Source: Lachnospiraceae bacterium
GTDB lineage: Bacteria; Bacillota; Clostridia; Lachnospirales; Lachnospiraceae
Direction: 5' to 3'
Assembly (NCBI GenBank): GCA_024684085.1
Contig: JAIKXM010000021.1
Coordinates: forward strand, 85,065 to 149,064
DNA length: 64,000 bases
In this document: positions 8,880 to 17,616 of the stretch, in pieces
Position numbering within the stretch: the first letter of the stretch is position 1
Layout: every line of letters begins with the position of its first letter
Translations under genes and position numbers: made by a program
The notes under the pieces: model-generated
The model's input: the letters and a program-made list of their open reading frames with translations, nothing else
Databases searched by the model: none
What the model was told of the DNA's origin: nothing

Positions 8880-9380
8880 ATGAATAAGAGAGAAGAGCAT
8901 TTGAAAATGAGATTAAAGGGTGATGCGATTTGCACATGGATAATTGCCGGATTTATCGGAGTTCTGGGTTTGTCAAAGATTTTTACCGCCATTGGCGGAT
9001 TCGGTAATGGCGGCGTGATGAAGGGAGTTCTGGAAGGATCACCTGCATTCGTGATGGCCGATGGTGTACGTGAGATGTTGATGGCAGCAGCAATCGTGAT
9101 ATTGGCACTGGTGCTTTCCTCTATCAGAAATACAGGAAGACCCTTTACCAAAGAGAACGTGATGAAATTCAGAGTAATGGCGATTCTTCTGATCGTTTGT
9201 TCCGTGAGCAGAATACTGGTAGCTTCTATTGCAGGTTTTTTTGATCCGCAGGCAACATTCCAATTAACATTTGAATTGTCTGATTTTGTCTACGGAGTGG
9301 CCGGCGTAATCGTAGGCATTATCTCAGAGATTTTCTATTATGGTCATGAATTACAGGAAGAGTTGGATTCTATTGCATAA
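8880..9380 (+). CDS. DUF2975 membrane protein
   Basis: 166 residues with four hydrophobic helices (about 20-40, 65-85, 100-120 and 130-155) and the DUF2975 layout, including a central GRPFTKENVMKFR loop. Function is unknown. In Firmicutes this family is typically followed by a short YozG-type HTH gene, exactly as here (16 bases later), and the pair behaves as a self-regulated two-gene unit. The ATG follows AGCGAGGATGAG. Confidence 0.85.
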   Translation: MNKREEHLKMRLKGDAICTWIIAGFIGVLGLSKIFTAIGGFGNGGVMKGVLEGSPAFVMADGVREMLMAAAIVILALVLSSIRNTGRPFTKENVMKFRVMAILLIVCSVSRILVASIAGFFDPQATFQLTFELSDFVYGVAGVIVGIISEIFYYGHELQEELDSIA

Positions 9381-9396
9381 GAGGGAGGAGAGGAAT

Positions 9397-9603
9397 ATGG
9401 CAATTATCGTTAGACTGGATCGAATGATGGCAGATCGCAAAATATCCCTGAACGATCTGGCAGAAAAGGTTGAAATGAGCAATGTAAATCTTTCCAATCT
9501 GAAAAATGGTAAGATGAAGGGAATCAGATTTGAGACTCTGGACGCAATCTGTGAAGTATTGGACTGCCAGCCGGGTGATCTGCTGGAATATGAGAAAAAA
9601 TAG
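9397..9603 (+). CDS. Short Cro/C1-type HTH regulator (YozG family)
   Basis: 68 residues, nearly all of it one HTH_26-type helix-turn-helix: IIVRLDRMMADRKISLNDLA, EKVEMSNVNLSNLKNGK, then FETLDAICEVLDCQPGDLLEY. The start at 9397 follows GAGGGAGGAGAGG; an in-frame upstream ATG at 9340 lies within DUF2975. It probably represses its own operon through the palindromes around 8764-8863 and possibly those at 9621-9656, since all three share AAAGT/ACTTT half-sites. Confidence 0.9.
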   Translation: MAIIVRLDRMMADRKISLNDLAEKVEMSNVNLSNLKNGKMKGIRFETLDAICEVLDCQPGDLLEYEKK

Positions 9604-9620
9604 ACAAAGCGGAGTATAAG

Positions 9621-9656
9621 TTTGAAAGTAAACTTTCAAATATTGAACTTAAGTTC
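9621..9656 (+). promoter_or_regulatory. Two adjacent palindromes before the metallopeptidase gene
   Basis: TTTGAAAGT-aa-ACTTTCAAA (9621-9640) is a perfect 20-base palindrome. Four bases later GAACTTAAGTTC (9645-9656) is a perfect 12-base palindrome. They sit between the HTH gene and the metallopeptidase. The AAAGT/ACTTT half-site matches the operators upstream of DUF2975, pointing to control by the same regulator. Confidence 0.55.
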
Positions 9657-9682
9657 GCAAAAGCAAAAAAGGGGCGCAAGTT

Positions 9683-10672
9683 GTGAAAAAGAAAAAAGGT
9701 GTATTGAAGAGAATCCTGCTCATTATCGCGATAGCTTTTCTGATCTGGATGGTATGCGATATTTGTGTTACATTAATATTTACTCAGAAAATCCCGCATC
9801 GTTATGTCCAAGCGGAAGAAGGACGGGAGTTTTTACTGGCTAACACCGAATATTACGGGCAATTTACACAGAATGATATTGATTTCAGATTGCAGAAAAG
9901 CGACGGCACAATGGACGAATTACTGAATACATCTGCTGAAGAGATACGTGATTTCAATTTTATCGAAAAATATCTGATCGATCGCCGCATCGCAAAAATG
10001 GTAAGAACCCTTAAAAAGGAAGGCTATACATTACCGCAAATCGGAGAAATTGTGTACATTAAGACAGACATGACAGTGGAAATGGGTGCTAGCGGATATA
10101 CGCACGGAACACAGATCTATCTGAATTCTTCGAATATCATGTTTAGCGTGATTCCCGGAGCCGGTGAATATTTTGATAAGCTGTTATGGCATGAGCTGTT
10201 CCACTGTCTTACCAGAAATAATCCGGAATTCAGATCCAAGATGTACTCCCTTATTCATTTTACTGTTACGGATGCTGAGTTTGAACTGCCGCCCTGTGTG
10301 CGGGAGAAATATTTAAGCAATCCGGATGTGGAACACCATGATTCCTATGCAACCTTTATGATCGACGGTCAGGAAAAAGACTGTTTTACCGCATGGATTA
10401 CCACCATGAACTATTCTGAGGCGCAATCGACATACGGTTTTGATACAACTGCATTGATCCCGATTGATGGGACGGATACTTATTATACCCCCCAACAGAC
10501 ATCAAATTTCTATGATGTGTTTGGAACCAATACCGGTTATGTAATTGATCCGGAGGAGTGTATGGCTGATAATTTTGCATTCGCAATGCTTTATGGTATG
10601 GATGGCAGAGAGGGTCAGGGCTATCCCAACCCGGAGATTATTCAGGGCGTCATTGATATCGTAAGCCGCTGA
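9683..10672 (+). CDS. Membrane-anchored zinc metallopeptidase-like protein
   Basis: 329 residues, GTG start after GGGGCG. A basic N-terminus (KKKKGVLKR) leads into one membrane helix (about residues 10-32), so the rest lies outside the cell. LLWHELFHCLTR near residue 170 is an HExxH zinc site, and ECMADNFAFAMLYG near residue 295 offers the likely third ligand Glu and a conserved Asp. I do not recognise the exact family; substrate unknown. Being the third gene of the DUF2975/HTH module with its own palindromes, it may be the effector of that module. Codon use is more AT-rich than the arg genes that follow. Confidence 0.7.
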   Translation: MKKKKGVLKRILLIIAIAFLIWMVCDICVTLIFTQKIPHRYVQAEEGREFLLANTEYYGQFTQNDIDFRLQKSDGTMDELLNTSAEEIRDFNFIEKYLIDRRIAKMVRTLKKEGYTLPQIGEIVYIKTDMTVEMGASGYTHGTQIYLNSSNIMFSVIPGAGEYFDKLLWHELFHCLTRNNPEFRSKMYSLIHFTVTDAEFELPPCVREKYLSNPDVEHHDSYATFMIDGQEKDCFTAWITTMNYSEAQSTYGFDTTALIPIDGTDTYYTPQQTSNFYDVFGTNTGYVIDPEECMADNFAFAMLYGMDGREGQGYPNPEIIQGVIDIVSR

Positions 10673-10680
10673 AATCCATT

Positions 10681-10722
10681 ACAAAAAAACGCTCCGCTAA
10701 GGATGCGCACTCGCGCGAAAGG
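10681..10722 (+). repeat. Dispersed repeat element, short copy
   Basis: A single-unit fragment of the element also found at about 45.3, 46.8 and 61.3 kb. It contains AACGCTCCGCTAAGGATGCG followed by CACTCGCGCGAAAGG. Neither the terminal hairpins nor the tandem 32-base units of the larger copies are present here. Confidence 0.8.
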
Positions 10723-10726
10723 TATA

Positions 10727-10817
10727 TTATGCATAAATCCATTGAAAAACTCAGCTTTATGCACTTATAAATGCATAAAAATGCTATTTTATAAAGTTTA
10801 AATTGCATAATATGCAA
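10727..10817 (+). promoter_or_regulatory. Cluster of TGCATA palindromes, candidate ArgR operator region
   Basis: Three palindromes share the same half-site: TTATGCATAA (10727-10736), TTTATGCA...TGCATAAA (10756-10763 with 10772-10779), and TTGCATA-a-TATGCAA (10803-10817). A further TTATGCAA follows near 10830. They precede an arginine-biosynthesis operon, and AT-rich palindromes of this type resemble ARG boxes bound by ArgR, so arginine-responsive repression is the simplest reading. This is inference from position and symmetry. Confidence 0.45.
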
Positions 10818-10972
10818 AAACATGCTAAGTTTATGCAATCTCATATGTGAAGAAAGTATTCGCATGCTGAAATGGAAATCTGATTTTCAGTTTGTAAAAG
10901 TAATGGGAGGTGCCGGAATTAAGTTTTCCGATTGACCATAGTATTCGCATCCGGTGTTAGTGGCTGAAAAGT

Positions 10973-11000
10973 TGAAAAGCCTCTATATATAAGGTAAAAT
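10973..11000 (+). promoter_or_regulatory. Candidate promoter of the GNAT-arg operon
   Basis: TTGAAA (10973-10978) and TAAAAT (10995-11000) are 16 bases apart, placing a start near 11007, about 40 bases before the GNAT ATG. Confidence 0.45.
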
Positions 11001-11045
11001 ATTAACTTAGGGCTTTTGTTTAGAGATATTGAAATGAGGTAATGC

Positions 11046-11489
11046 ATGATCAGGGAGATGAAGATAGAAGATTATGATGAAGTATACAGCTTATGGAAGA
11101 CTATTAAGGGTTTTGCCATAAGAAGTATAGATGATTCGCGAGAGGGCGTGGATCGCTTTCTTAAGCGCAATCCTTCTACGAGCGTAGTGGTTGTGGAAGA
11201 TGATCATGTGGTCGGAGCCATCCTCTGCGGACACGATGGTCGAAGAGGTTGTCTGTATCATGTATGCGTTCATCCCGATTACAGATTGCAGGGTATCGGT
11301 AAGTCAATGGTTGTGTTCGCCATGGAGGCGCTTCACAGAGAGAATATCAACAAAGTCAGTCTTATCGCATTTACCCAGAATGATATCGGTAATGCTTTCT
11401 GGAAGACGATCGGCTGGACCAAAAGAGAAGACCTTAATTATTATGACTTTACTCTTAATAATGAAAATATAATCAGATTTAATGAATAG
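11046..11489 (+). CDS. GNAT family N-acetyltransferase
   Basis: 147 residues with the full GNAT fold: IREMKIEDYDEVYSLW at the start, the acetyl-CoA strand LYHVCVHPDYRLQGIGKSMV near residues 78-97 (R-x-x-G-I-G-K pyrophosphate loop), and a C-terminal NAFWKTIGWTKRED. Its stop overlaps the extended 5' end of argJ, and it leads the arg operon. Acetylation of a small amine is likely. An N-acetylglutamate synthase role is tempting from position, but ArgJ can already make acetylglutamate, so the substrate stays open. Confidence 0.85.
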   Translation: MIREMKIEDYDEVYSLWKTIKGFAIRSIDDSREGVDRFLKRNPSTSVVVVEDDHVVGAILCGHDGRRGCLYHVCVHPDYRLQGIGKSMVVFAMEALHRENINKVSLIAFTQNDIGNAFWKTIGWTKREDLNYYDFTLNNENIIRFNE

Positions 11490-11526
11490 GTTCGAAAAGA
11501 TCCTGGAGTTTGCAGAGGAGAAGATT

Positions 11527-12762
11527 ATGAGCGAGAAGATAAGTATTATAGAAGGCGGAGTTACGGCTCCCAAGGGATATAAGGCAGCAGCTACGGCAGC
11601 AGGCATCAAGTATGAGGGAAGGACGGATATGGCATGTGTCTATTCCGAAGTGCCTGCCGAGTGTGCGGGAACCTTCACATCCAATGTGGTCAAGGCTGCC
11701 TGTGTTAAATGGGATATGAAGATCACCGAGAGCGGAGATAAGCTTCAGGCGGTCATAGTCAATTCGGGTATCGCCAATGCATGTACAGGACAGGAAGGCT
11801 TCGATGCCTGCAAGGCTACAGCTGAGGCGGCTGCGGAGTATATGAACGTAAGTGCCGGTTCGGTTGCTGTTGCGAGTACCGGAGTTATAGGAATGCAGCT
11901 TCCGGTTGATAAGCTTGTGAACGGTGTGAAGGCACTCAGTCTTAAGCTTGATGGCAGTATCGAGGCAGGTACAGAGGCATCAAAGGCTATAATGACAACT
12001 GATACCGTCAATAAGGAAATTGCGGTAAGTTTTTCAATAGGTGACACGACTGTCACTTTGGGAGGTATGAGCAAGGGCTCGGGAATGATACATCCCAATA
12101 TGTGTACAATGCTCGGATTCCTTACAACGGACGCTGCGATCTCCAAGGAGATGCTCACCAAGGCTATTAAGTCGGTAGTGTGCGACACCTTCAATATGAT
12201 CACGGTTGACGGTGATACATCGACTAACGATACTCTGCTCATCATGGCGAACGGCATGGCAGGCAATAAGGAGATCATCTGCGAAGACAGTGATTACGAA
12301 GTCTTCTATGAGGCACTCTTCTATGTGTGCAGGTTCCTCGCCCGTAAGATGGCAGGTGACGGTGAGGGCGCTACGGCACTCTTTGAGGCGAAGGTCATCA
12401 ATGCTTCAAGTCTTGAGGATGCAAGGCTGATGGCTCGTTCGGTTGTTGGTTCCAACCTGTCCAAGGCTGCGATCTACGGACATGATGCCAACTTCGGAAG
12501 ATTCTTATGTGCGATGGGCTATTCGGGCGCTACCTTCCAGGAAGAGGATGTTGAGCTGTATTTCGAGAGCACCAACGGTAAGCTCAAGGTGTTCGATCAC
12601 GGTGTACCGCTTGCCTTTGATGAAGAGGTTGCGACATCTATCCTGTCGGCTCCCGAGGTTACAATCCTCATCAATATGAATGAGGGTAAGGCTACGGCTA
12701 CGGCATGGGGCTGCGATCTTACACATAAGTATGTGGATATTAATGCGGATTACAGAAGTTAG
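11527..12762 (+). CDS. argJ: Glutamate N-acetyltransferase / amino-acid acetyltransferase ArgJ
   Basis: 411 residues. ArgJ moves the acetyl group from acetylornithine to glutamate, closing the acetyl cycle, and some members also use acetyl-CoA. The precursor self-cleaves before a Thr in the motif usually read MATML; here it is NMCTMLGF with Thr194 as the nucleophile and Cys instead of the common Ala at -1. MSKGSGMIHPNM precedes it as expected, and SNLSKAAIYGHDANFGRF near the C-terminus forms the substrate pocket. ATG 11527 follows AGAGGAG and is preferred over 11482. No argC is present in the cluster. Confidence 0.95.
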   Translation: MSEKISIIEGGVTAPKGYKAAATAAGIKYEGRTDMACVYSEVPAECAGTFTSNVVKAACVKWDMKITESGDKLQAVIVNSGIANACTGQEGFDACKATAEAAAEYMNVSAGSVAVASTGVIGMQLPVDKLVNGVKALSLKLDGSIEAGTEASKAIMTTDTVNKEIAVSFSIGDTTVTLGGMSKGSGMIHPNMCTMLGFLTTDAAISKEMLTKAIKSVVCDTFNMITVDGDTSTNDTLLIMANGMAGNKEIICEDSDYEVFYEALFYVCRFLARKMAGDGEGATALFEAKVINASSLEDARLMARSVVGSNLSKAAIYGHDANFGRFLCAMGYSGATFQEEDVELYFESTNGKLKVFDHGVPLAFDEEVATSILSAPEVTILINMNEGKATATAWGCDLTHKYVDINADYRS

Positions 12763-12799
12763 TTGCGAAGACTATTATATATGATAACGGAGGTTCAAG

Positions 12800-13687
12800 A
12801 TGGAAAGAGCAATGGATGATGTTTTGAAAAAAGCCGAGGTGCTGATCGAGGCGCTTCCTTATATACAGAAATTCAACCGCAAGATCATTGTGGTCAAGTA
12901 CGGCGGATCTGCCATGAGCAACGAGGAGCTTCAGAAGAATGTCATCAAGGACGTTACACTTCTTAAACTTGTTGGCTTTAAGCCGATCATCGTACACGGC
13001 GGTGGCAAGGCTATCTCAAGATGGGTAGCCAAGGCCGGCAAGGAGCCTCAGTTCATCAACGGACTCAGAGTGACAGATGAAGAGACGATGGAGATAGCGG
13101 AGATGGTACTTGGCAAGGTCGGCAAGGATCTTGTCAGAATGGTCGAGGAACTTGGTGTCAAGGCTGTCAGCATAAGCGGTAAAGACGGCAATCTCCTTAA
13201 GTGCAACAAGAAGTACAGCGACGGACAGGACATCGGGTTTGTAGGCGATATAAGTGCTGTAGATCCCAAGATCATCTACGATCTTCTGGATAATGACTTC
13301 CTTCCCATCGTAGCGCCGATCGCTCTTGATGAGGAGTTCAATACTTACAATATTAACGCCGACGATGCAGCCTGCGCTATTGCAAAAGCAGTTGGGGCTA
13401 ACAAGCTGGTATTCTTAACAGATACCGAAGGCCTCTACAGAGACTTCGAGGACAAGGATTCTTTTATCCCGAGGATCACTGCTTCAGAAGCAGAGGAGCT
13501 TATCGAATCGGGACTTATCGGCGGAGGAATGCTTCCCAAGCTTAACAACTGTACCTCAGCTGTTAAGAACGGCGTAGGCAATGTGCATATCCTCGACGGA
13601 AGGATCCCTCACAGTATGTTGCTTGAGATCTTCACTGACGAAGGTATCGGAACGGCAATTACAAGTGACGAAGGAATTACGGCATAG
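12800..13687 (+). CDS. argB: Acetylglutamate kinase
   Basis: 295 residues. It phosphorylates N-acetylglutamate with ATP, the second step of arginine synthesis. Family motifs: [11 protein letters not shown] near residue 30 (Lys-Gly-Gly nucleotide loop), [11 protein letters not shown] (acetylglutamate-binding glycine loop), [26 protein letters not shown] and [10 protein letters not shown], then [11 protein letters not shown]. An N-terminal helix precedes the kinase core, as in the arginine-inhibited hexameric class, so feedback inhibition is plausible. ACGGAGG precedes the start by a normal gap; it lies 37 bases after argJ. Confidence 0.97.
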   Translation: MERAMDDVLKKAEVLIEALPYIQKFNRKIIVVKYGGSAMSNEELQKNVIKDVTLLKLVGFKPIIVHGGGKAISRWVAKAGKEPQFINGLRVTDEETMEIAEMVLGKVGKDLVRMVEELGVKAVSISGKDGNLLKCNKKYSDGQDIGFVGDISAVDPKIIYDLLDNDFLPIVAPIALDEEFNTYNINADDAACAIAKAVGANKLVFLTDTEGLYRDFEDKDSFIPRITASEAEELIESGLIGGGMLPKLNNCTSAVKNGVGNVHILDGRIPHSMLLEIFTDEGIGTAITSDEGITA

Positions 13688-13702
13688 ACAGAGGTGAATA
13701 TT

Positions 13703-14899
13703 ATGAATAAGACGATTGAAAAGGCAGAGCAGAATCTGCTCCATACATATAACAGGTTCCAGCTTGTGATAGATCACGGCGAAGGAAACTGTATCTTCGA
13801 TACGGACGGCAAAGAGTATCTCGACTTTTTCTCGGGCATCGGTGTATTCGGACTTGGATACGGCAATAAGAAGTTCGCTGATGCAGTGAAGGCACAGGTC
13901 GATAAGATCACTCATGTATCCAATTATTTCTACACCGAACCTCTTGCAGAGGCGGCTGCAAAACTGACAGAAGTGTCACAAATGGATAAAGTCTTCTTCA
14001 CCAATTCCGGTGCGGAAGCTGTTGAGGGAGCATTAAAAGCAGCCCTCAAATACGCATACAATAAGGACAAGAGCAACGATCATGAGATAATCGCAATGGA
14101 CCATTCTTTTCACGGAAGGACCTGCGGAGCTCTGGCTGTAACCGGTAAAGCTGCATACAGGGAGGCGTTCGAGCCCCTGATCAGCAAGGTTAACTTCGCC
14201 AACATCAATGATTTCGAAAGCGTTGAGCGCCTTGTTAACGACAAGACCTGCGCGATCATCATGGAGACGGTTCAGGGTGAAGGCGGTATCTACCCCGCAG
14301 ATGAGGACTTCCTTAGGAAAGTGAGTACGCTGTGCAAGGAGAAGGACATCGTGTTTATCCTTGATGAAGTGCAGTGCGGAATGGGACGTACGGGCTACAT
14401 GTTCGCATGGCAGAAGTACGGTATCAAGCCTGATATCATGACCTGTGCCAAGGCACTCGGTAACGGTATTCCGGTCGGAGCCTTCCTCTTATCGGGCAGG
14501 GTCGCAGAGTCTTCGCTTGTGGCCGGCGATCATGGGACGACATATGGAGGCAATCCATTAGCTTCGACAGCCGTAAGCACAGTGCTGGATATTTTCCGAG
14601 AGGAGGAGATCGACAGGCATGTGCGCGAGATCACACCTTACCTTGAGAGTAGGCTCGATGAGCTTAAGGACAGGCACTCTTGTGTACTGGGGCGGCGCGG
14701 AGCCGGATTCATGCAGGGATTGATCTTAAGCGTTAAGCCGGGCGATGTGGTGAATAAGGGTCTTGAGAAGGGCATAATCCTTCTGACTGCGGGCACGGAT
14801 GTCCTGAGGCTGCTTCCGCCGCTGACTATCGGTAAGGAAGAGATCGATAAGATGTACGAGATTCTGGATTCCATTCTTGCGGAGTTTGATCAAATATAG
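13703..14899 (+). CDS. argD: Acetylornithine aminotransferase
   Basis: 398 residues, class III PLP aminotransferase. It converts acetylglutamate semialdehyde to acetylornithine using glutamate. Visible landmarks: FFTNSGAEAVEGALK (phosphate-binding), HSFHGRT (stacking aromatic region), ILDEVQCGMGRTG (Asp for the PLP ring nitrogen), and the Schiff-base Lys250 in CAKALGNGIPVGA. Start at ATG 13703 follows AGAGGTG; a GTG at 13694 is less well placed. It is 15 bases after argB, so the operon is GNAT-argJ-argB-argD. The reductase ArgC, needed between ArgB and ArgD, must be elsewhere. Confidence 0.96.
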   Translation: MNKTIEKAEQNLLHTYNRFQLVIDHGEGNCIFDTDGKEYLDFFSGIGVFGLGYGNKKFADAVKAQVDKITHVSNYFYTEPLAEAAAKLTEVSQMDKVFFTNSGAEAVEGALKAALKYAYNKDKSNDHEIIAMDHSFHGRTCGALAVTGKAAYREAFEPLISKVNFANINDFESVERLVNDKTCAIIMETVQGEGGIYPADEDFLRKVSTLCKEKDIVFILDEVQCGMGRTGYMFAWQKYGIKPDIMTCAKALGNGIPVGAFLLSGRVAESSLVAGDHGTTYGGNPLASTAVSTVLDIFREEEIDRHVREITPYLESRLDELKDRHSCVLGRRGAGFMQGLILSVKPGDVVNKGLEKGIILLTAGTDVLRLLPPLTIGKEEIDKMYEILDSILAEFDQI

Positions 14900-14986
14900 T
14901 GAAAGGATAATGGTTGGCGGTTTTTGACGCGGGCGCTGTTAAGTTGCAGTCGCGTAGTGCAAAAGCCGGCAACCTTTGTGAGTTTT

Positions 14987-16600
14987 ATGAATAATACCAA
15001 AAAAATAGTGAGCGTGCTTGTATGCGTGTTCATGGTACTTGGGATAATAGGCATGGGAATGTTCGTTAAGCCCGAAGAAAAGGAGACTTCGGAGGACTAT
15101 TCCGATTCACTTGTCATATGGTATGTGGACGAGGAAATGTCGGATTATCTTAACCGCATGGCCTTTGATTATCGTGAGCATAACGGGATCAGGGTCATCC
15201 CCAAGCTTATGAACGGCGATGAGTATATTGAGTCGATATATGAGGCTTCCGTCAAGGATGAGAATCCGCCGGATCTCTATATCTTAAGCAATGACACCCT
15301 TGAGAAGGCTTATCTTTCCGGCTGTGCCGTGCCGATCGATGATATGGGCGTTACGACCGATAAGAATTTCTCCAAGGTCGCTCTGCACGCGGTCACTTAT
15401 GACAATGACATAATTGCCTATCCGTATTACTTCGAGACCAGCGTTCTGCTCTACAACAAGACCTATCTCCATGATATGGCGGAGAATATCGTGATCGCCG
15501 AGAATGAGTCTGAGGAAACTGAGGAAGATAATTCCGGCAAAAATGCTTCGTCCGGGGCTGATAAGTCTGCGGAGGCTACGGGGGATTCGAACGGATCAAC
15601 GGGGGGTTCGTCCGGCAGTTCATCGGAGTCGAGCGGTACAACAGGTGCATCATCGGGGGCGAACGGTACTGCGAATGGAGCATCCGGAACGAACGGAACA
15701 GTGACTGATCCTACGGGGGCGGGAACAAGCGCCGGTGGGGAGTTGGATAACTCAGACGGTCTAGATGCTACCGATACCGAAGATGATGAGATGATAATGG
15801 ATGAAGAAGATGTGGAAAGGGAGAAAGTGATCGCGCAGATGATGAGCGATTCGATCCCTTCGACCTTTGATGAAATAATGTCATTCGCTGACAATTACGA
15901 TGCTCCCATGCAGGTTGAGTCAGTCTTCAAATGGGATGTAAGAGATATCTTCTTCAATTATTTCTTTATCGGCAATTACATGGATATCGGAGGGATCCAC
16001 GGAGACGATCCTTCGAAGATAGATATATATAATGAGAATACTGTCAAGGCTATGCAGATGTATCAGGATATGAACCAGTTCTTCTCATTTGAGTCGGAAG
16101 ATGTTACTTACGATCAGGTGGTGAATGAGTTCATAAGCGGTAAGCTGGTATTCGCTACAGCCACTTCGGATATCGTAGCCAAGCTTAAGGAAGCTGCCGA
16201 TAACGGTGACTTCGAATATGAATACGGTATCGCACCCATTCCCAACCTTAATGAGGAATTGGTAAGTAAGGGAATGTCGGTTACAAACTGTATCGTTATC
16301 AACGGTTACAGCGATAAGCAGGAAGAGGCGAATAATTTCGCAAGATACCTCGCGATCGATAAGGCGCGCATGCTGTACGAAGAGGCATCCAAGATGCCTG
16401 CCGCTACAAGTATGAAGAATATCGATGAGACTCTTGAAGTATTTGCCAGAGAGTATGAGAAGTCAGTCCCCATGCCTAAGCTGATGGCGACTGCAGATTA
16501 CTGGCTCATGCTTGAGAGTACTTTCGCAGATATCTGGTCGGGCAAGGATGTGTCAAAGTGTCTCGAGGAGTTGGAGGAGAAGATCAAACCGGCTGAGTGA
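14987..16600 (+). CDS. Extracellular solute-binding protein, membrane-anchored, with Gly/Ser/Thr-rich insert
   Basis: 537 residues from ATG 14987. An N-terminal helix (KKIVSVLVCVFMVLGIIGMGMF) with no proper lipobox suggests an uncleaved anchor. The rest resembles a family 1 sugar-type binding protein: LVIWYVDEEMSDYLNRMA, YEASVKDENPPDLYILSN, AYPYYFETSVLLYNK, then VVNEFISGKLVFATATS and the C-terminal SADYW-like ADYWLMLESTFADIWSG. Between about residues 165 and 280 lies a long Gly/Ser/Thr/Asn-rich then acidic insert (SSGSSSESSGTTGASSGANG and similar) absent from ordinary binding proteins. No transporter permease is adjacent. The start is uncertain: ribosome-site match is poor, and a TTG at 14924 or GTG at 14978 are alternatives. 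Confidence 0.75.
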   Translation: MNNTKKIVSVLVCVFMVLGIIGMGMFVKPEEKETSEDYSDSLVIWYVDEEMSDYLNRMAFDYREHNGIRVIPKLMNGDEYIESIYEASVKDENPPDLYILSNDTLEKAYLSGCAVPIDDMGVTTDKNFSKVALHAVTYDNDIIAYPYYFETSVLLYNKTYLHDMAENIVIAENESEETEEDNSGKNASSGADKSAEATGDSNGSTGGSSGSSSESSGTTGASSGANGTANGASGTNGTVTDPTGAGTSAGGELDNSDGLDATDTEDDEMIMDEEDVEREKVIAQMMSDSIPSTFDEIMSFADNYDAPMQVESVFKWDVRDIFFNYFFIGNYMDIGGIHGDDPSKIDIYNENTVKAMQMYQDMNQFFSFESEDVTYDQVVNEFISGKLVFATATSDIVAKLKEAADNGDFEYEYGIAPIPNLNEELVSKGMSVTNCIVINGYSDKQEEANNFARYLAIDKARMLYEEASKMPAATSMKNIDETLEVFAREYEKSVPMPKLMATADYWLMLESTFADIWSGKDVSKCLEELEEKIKPAE

Positions 16601-16725
16601 TAACAGTCGGTTAATAGCATATAATTATTAAGTCTTTATAAACTATATTGAAATCAGGGTCCGGAGCGTTTAATATAGCTGTATCGTCTATGGGAATCTC
16701 TCTTTTTGACTAAGGGAGAATGATG

Positions 16726-17535
16726 ATGTCATACAGGAGAAGAACAGATCGGCATAATGAATTTATTGAGAAATTGTCATATAAAGAATTCATTAGCAGG
16801 CTGATACATAATGAATATATTAAGAAGCTGGGAGCTCTGTTACTATGCTGTCTTATATTAGGGATACCCGCGGCCTGCGCAGGTAAGAACACTCTGTATG
16901 TGAGTGAGGACGGTTATGCTGAGGATAATGAAGCAGGCGATGCCGACACTGAGAACGGAACTCTTGCGACAGCTGAGGTAAGTCAGGGTGGCGTTGGAAA
17001 CGGAAACGTAGCCGGCGATGCCGGCACTGAGAACGGACAGGAACGAAATCTTGTACACGTATGCGGAGCTGTAATATCCCCGGGAGTGTATGAGATACAG
17101 GCAGGAGACCGGGTGGCCGACTGCATAGAGATGGCAGGCGGATTCACCGATGATGCCGGCAGGGATGCACTCAATCTGGCACTCAGTGTTGCGGACGGGA
17201 TGAAGGTGTACGTTCCGACGGTCGAAGAATGTGTTTCGGGCGATTTTACAATTAATGACACAGGTGTCATAATAGCGGGCGGTAATACAACAGGCGTTTT
17301 AAAGTCGGATGATAATACTACAGCCGGAGGCGATAGCAAGGGACTAATTAATATCAATACTGCGGGTGAGGAGCAGCTGACTACGCTTACAGGAATTGGC
17401 AAGAGCAGGGCGGCGAGCATCATAGCTTATCGCGAGGAACACGGCGGATTCGCGACCATTGAGGATATTATGAAGGTTCCGGGGATCAAGCAGAGCAGCT
17501 TCAATAAGATCAAGGATAAGATAATCGTGAAGTGA
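16726..17535 (+). CDS. comEA: ComEA-type DNA-binding competence protein (SLBB + helix-hairpin-helix)
   Basis: About 269 residues. Three consecutive ATG codons (16720, 16723, 16726) follow AAGGGAG; the third has the best spacing. After a basic region, a hydrophobic segment ends IPAACAGK, which may be a lipobox. An acidic linker with two similar AGDAxTENG segments follows. Residues about 107-165 form an SLBB domain (VHVCGAVISPGVYEIQAGDR), and the C-terminal 65 are a tandem HhH domain (INTAGEEQLTTLTGIGKSRA, then IMKVPGIKQSSFNKIKDKI). ComEA binds double-stranded DNA at the cell surface and passes it to ComEC, encoded 3.3 kb downstream. Confidence 0.92.
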   Translation: MSYRRRTDRHNEFIEKLSYKEFISRLIHNEYIKKLGALLLCCLILGIPAACAGKNTLYVSEDGYAEDNEAGDADTENGTLATAEVSQGGVGNGNVAGDAGTENGQERNLVHVCGAVISPGVYEIQAGDRVADCIEMAGGFTDDAGRDALNLALSVADGMKVYVPTVEECVSGDFTINDTGVIIAGGNTTGVLKSDDNTTAGGDSKGLININTAGEEQLTTLTGIGKSRAASIIAYREEHGGFATIEDIMKVPGIKQSSFNKIKDKIIVK

Positions 17536-17616
17536 CCGGTTTTGCTGAACATTGGAACAGATATATCCTTATATGCTATATATTATTTAACAAGCATCGT
17601 TTTAATGAGGGAAGAG

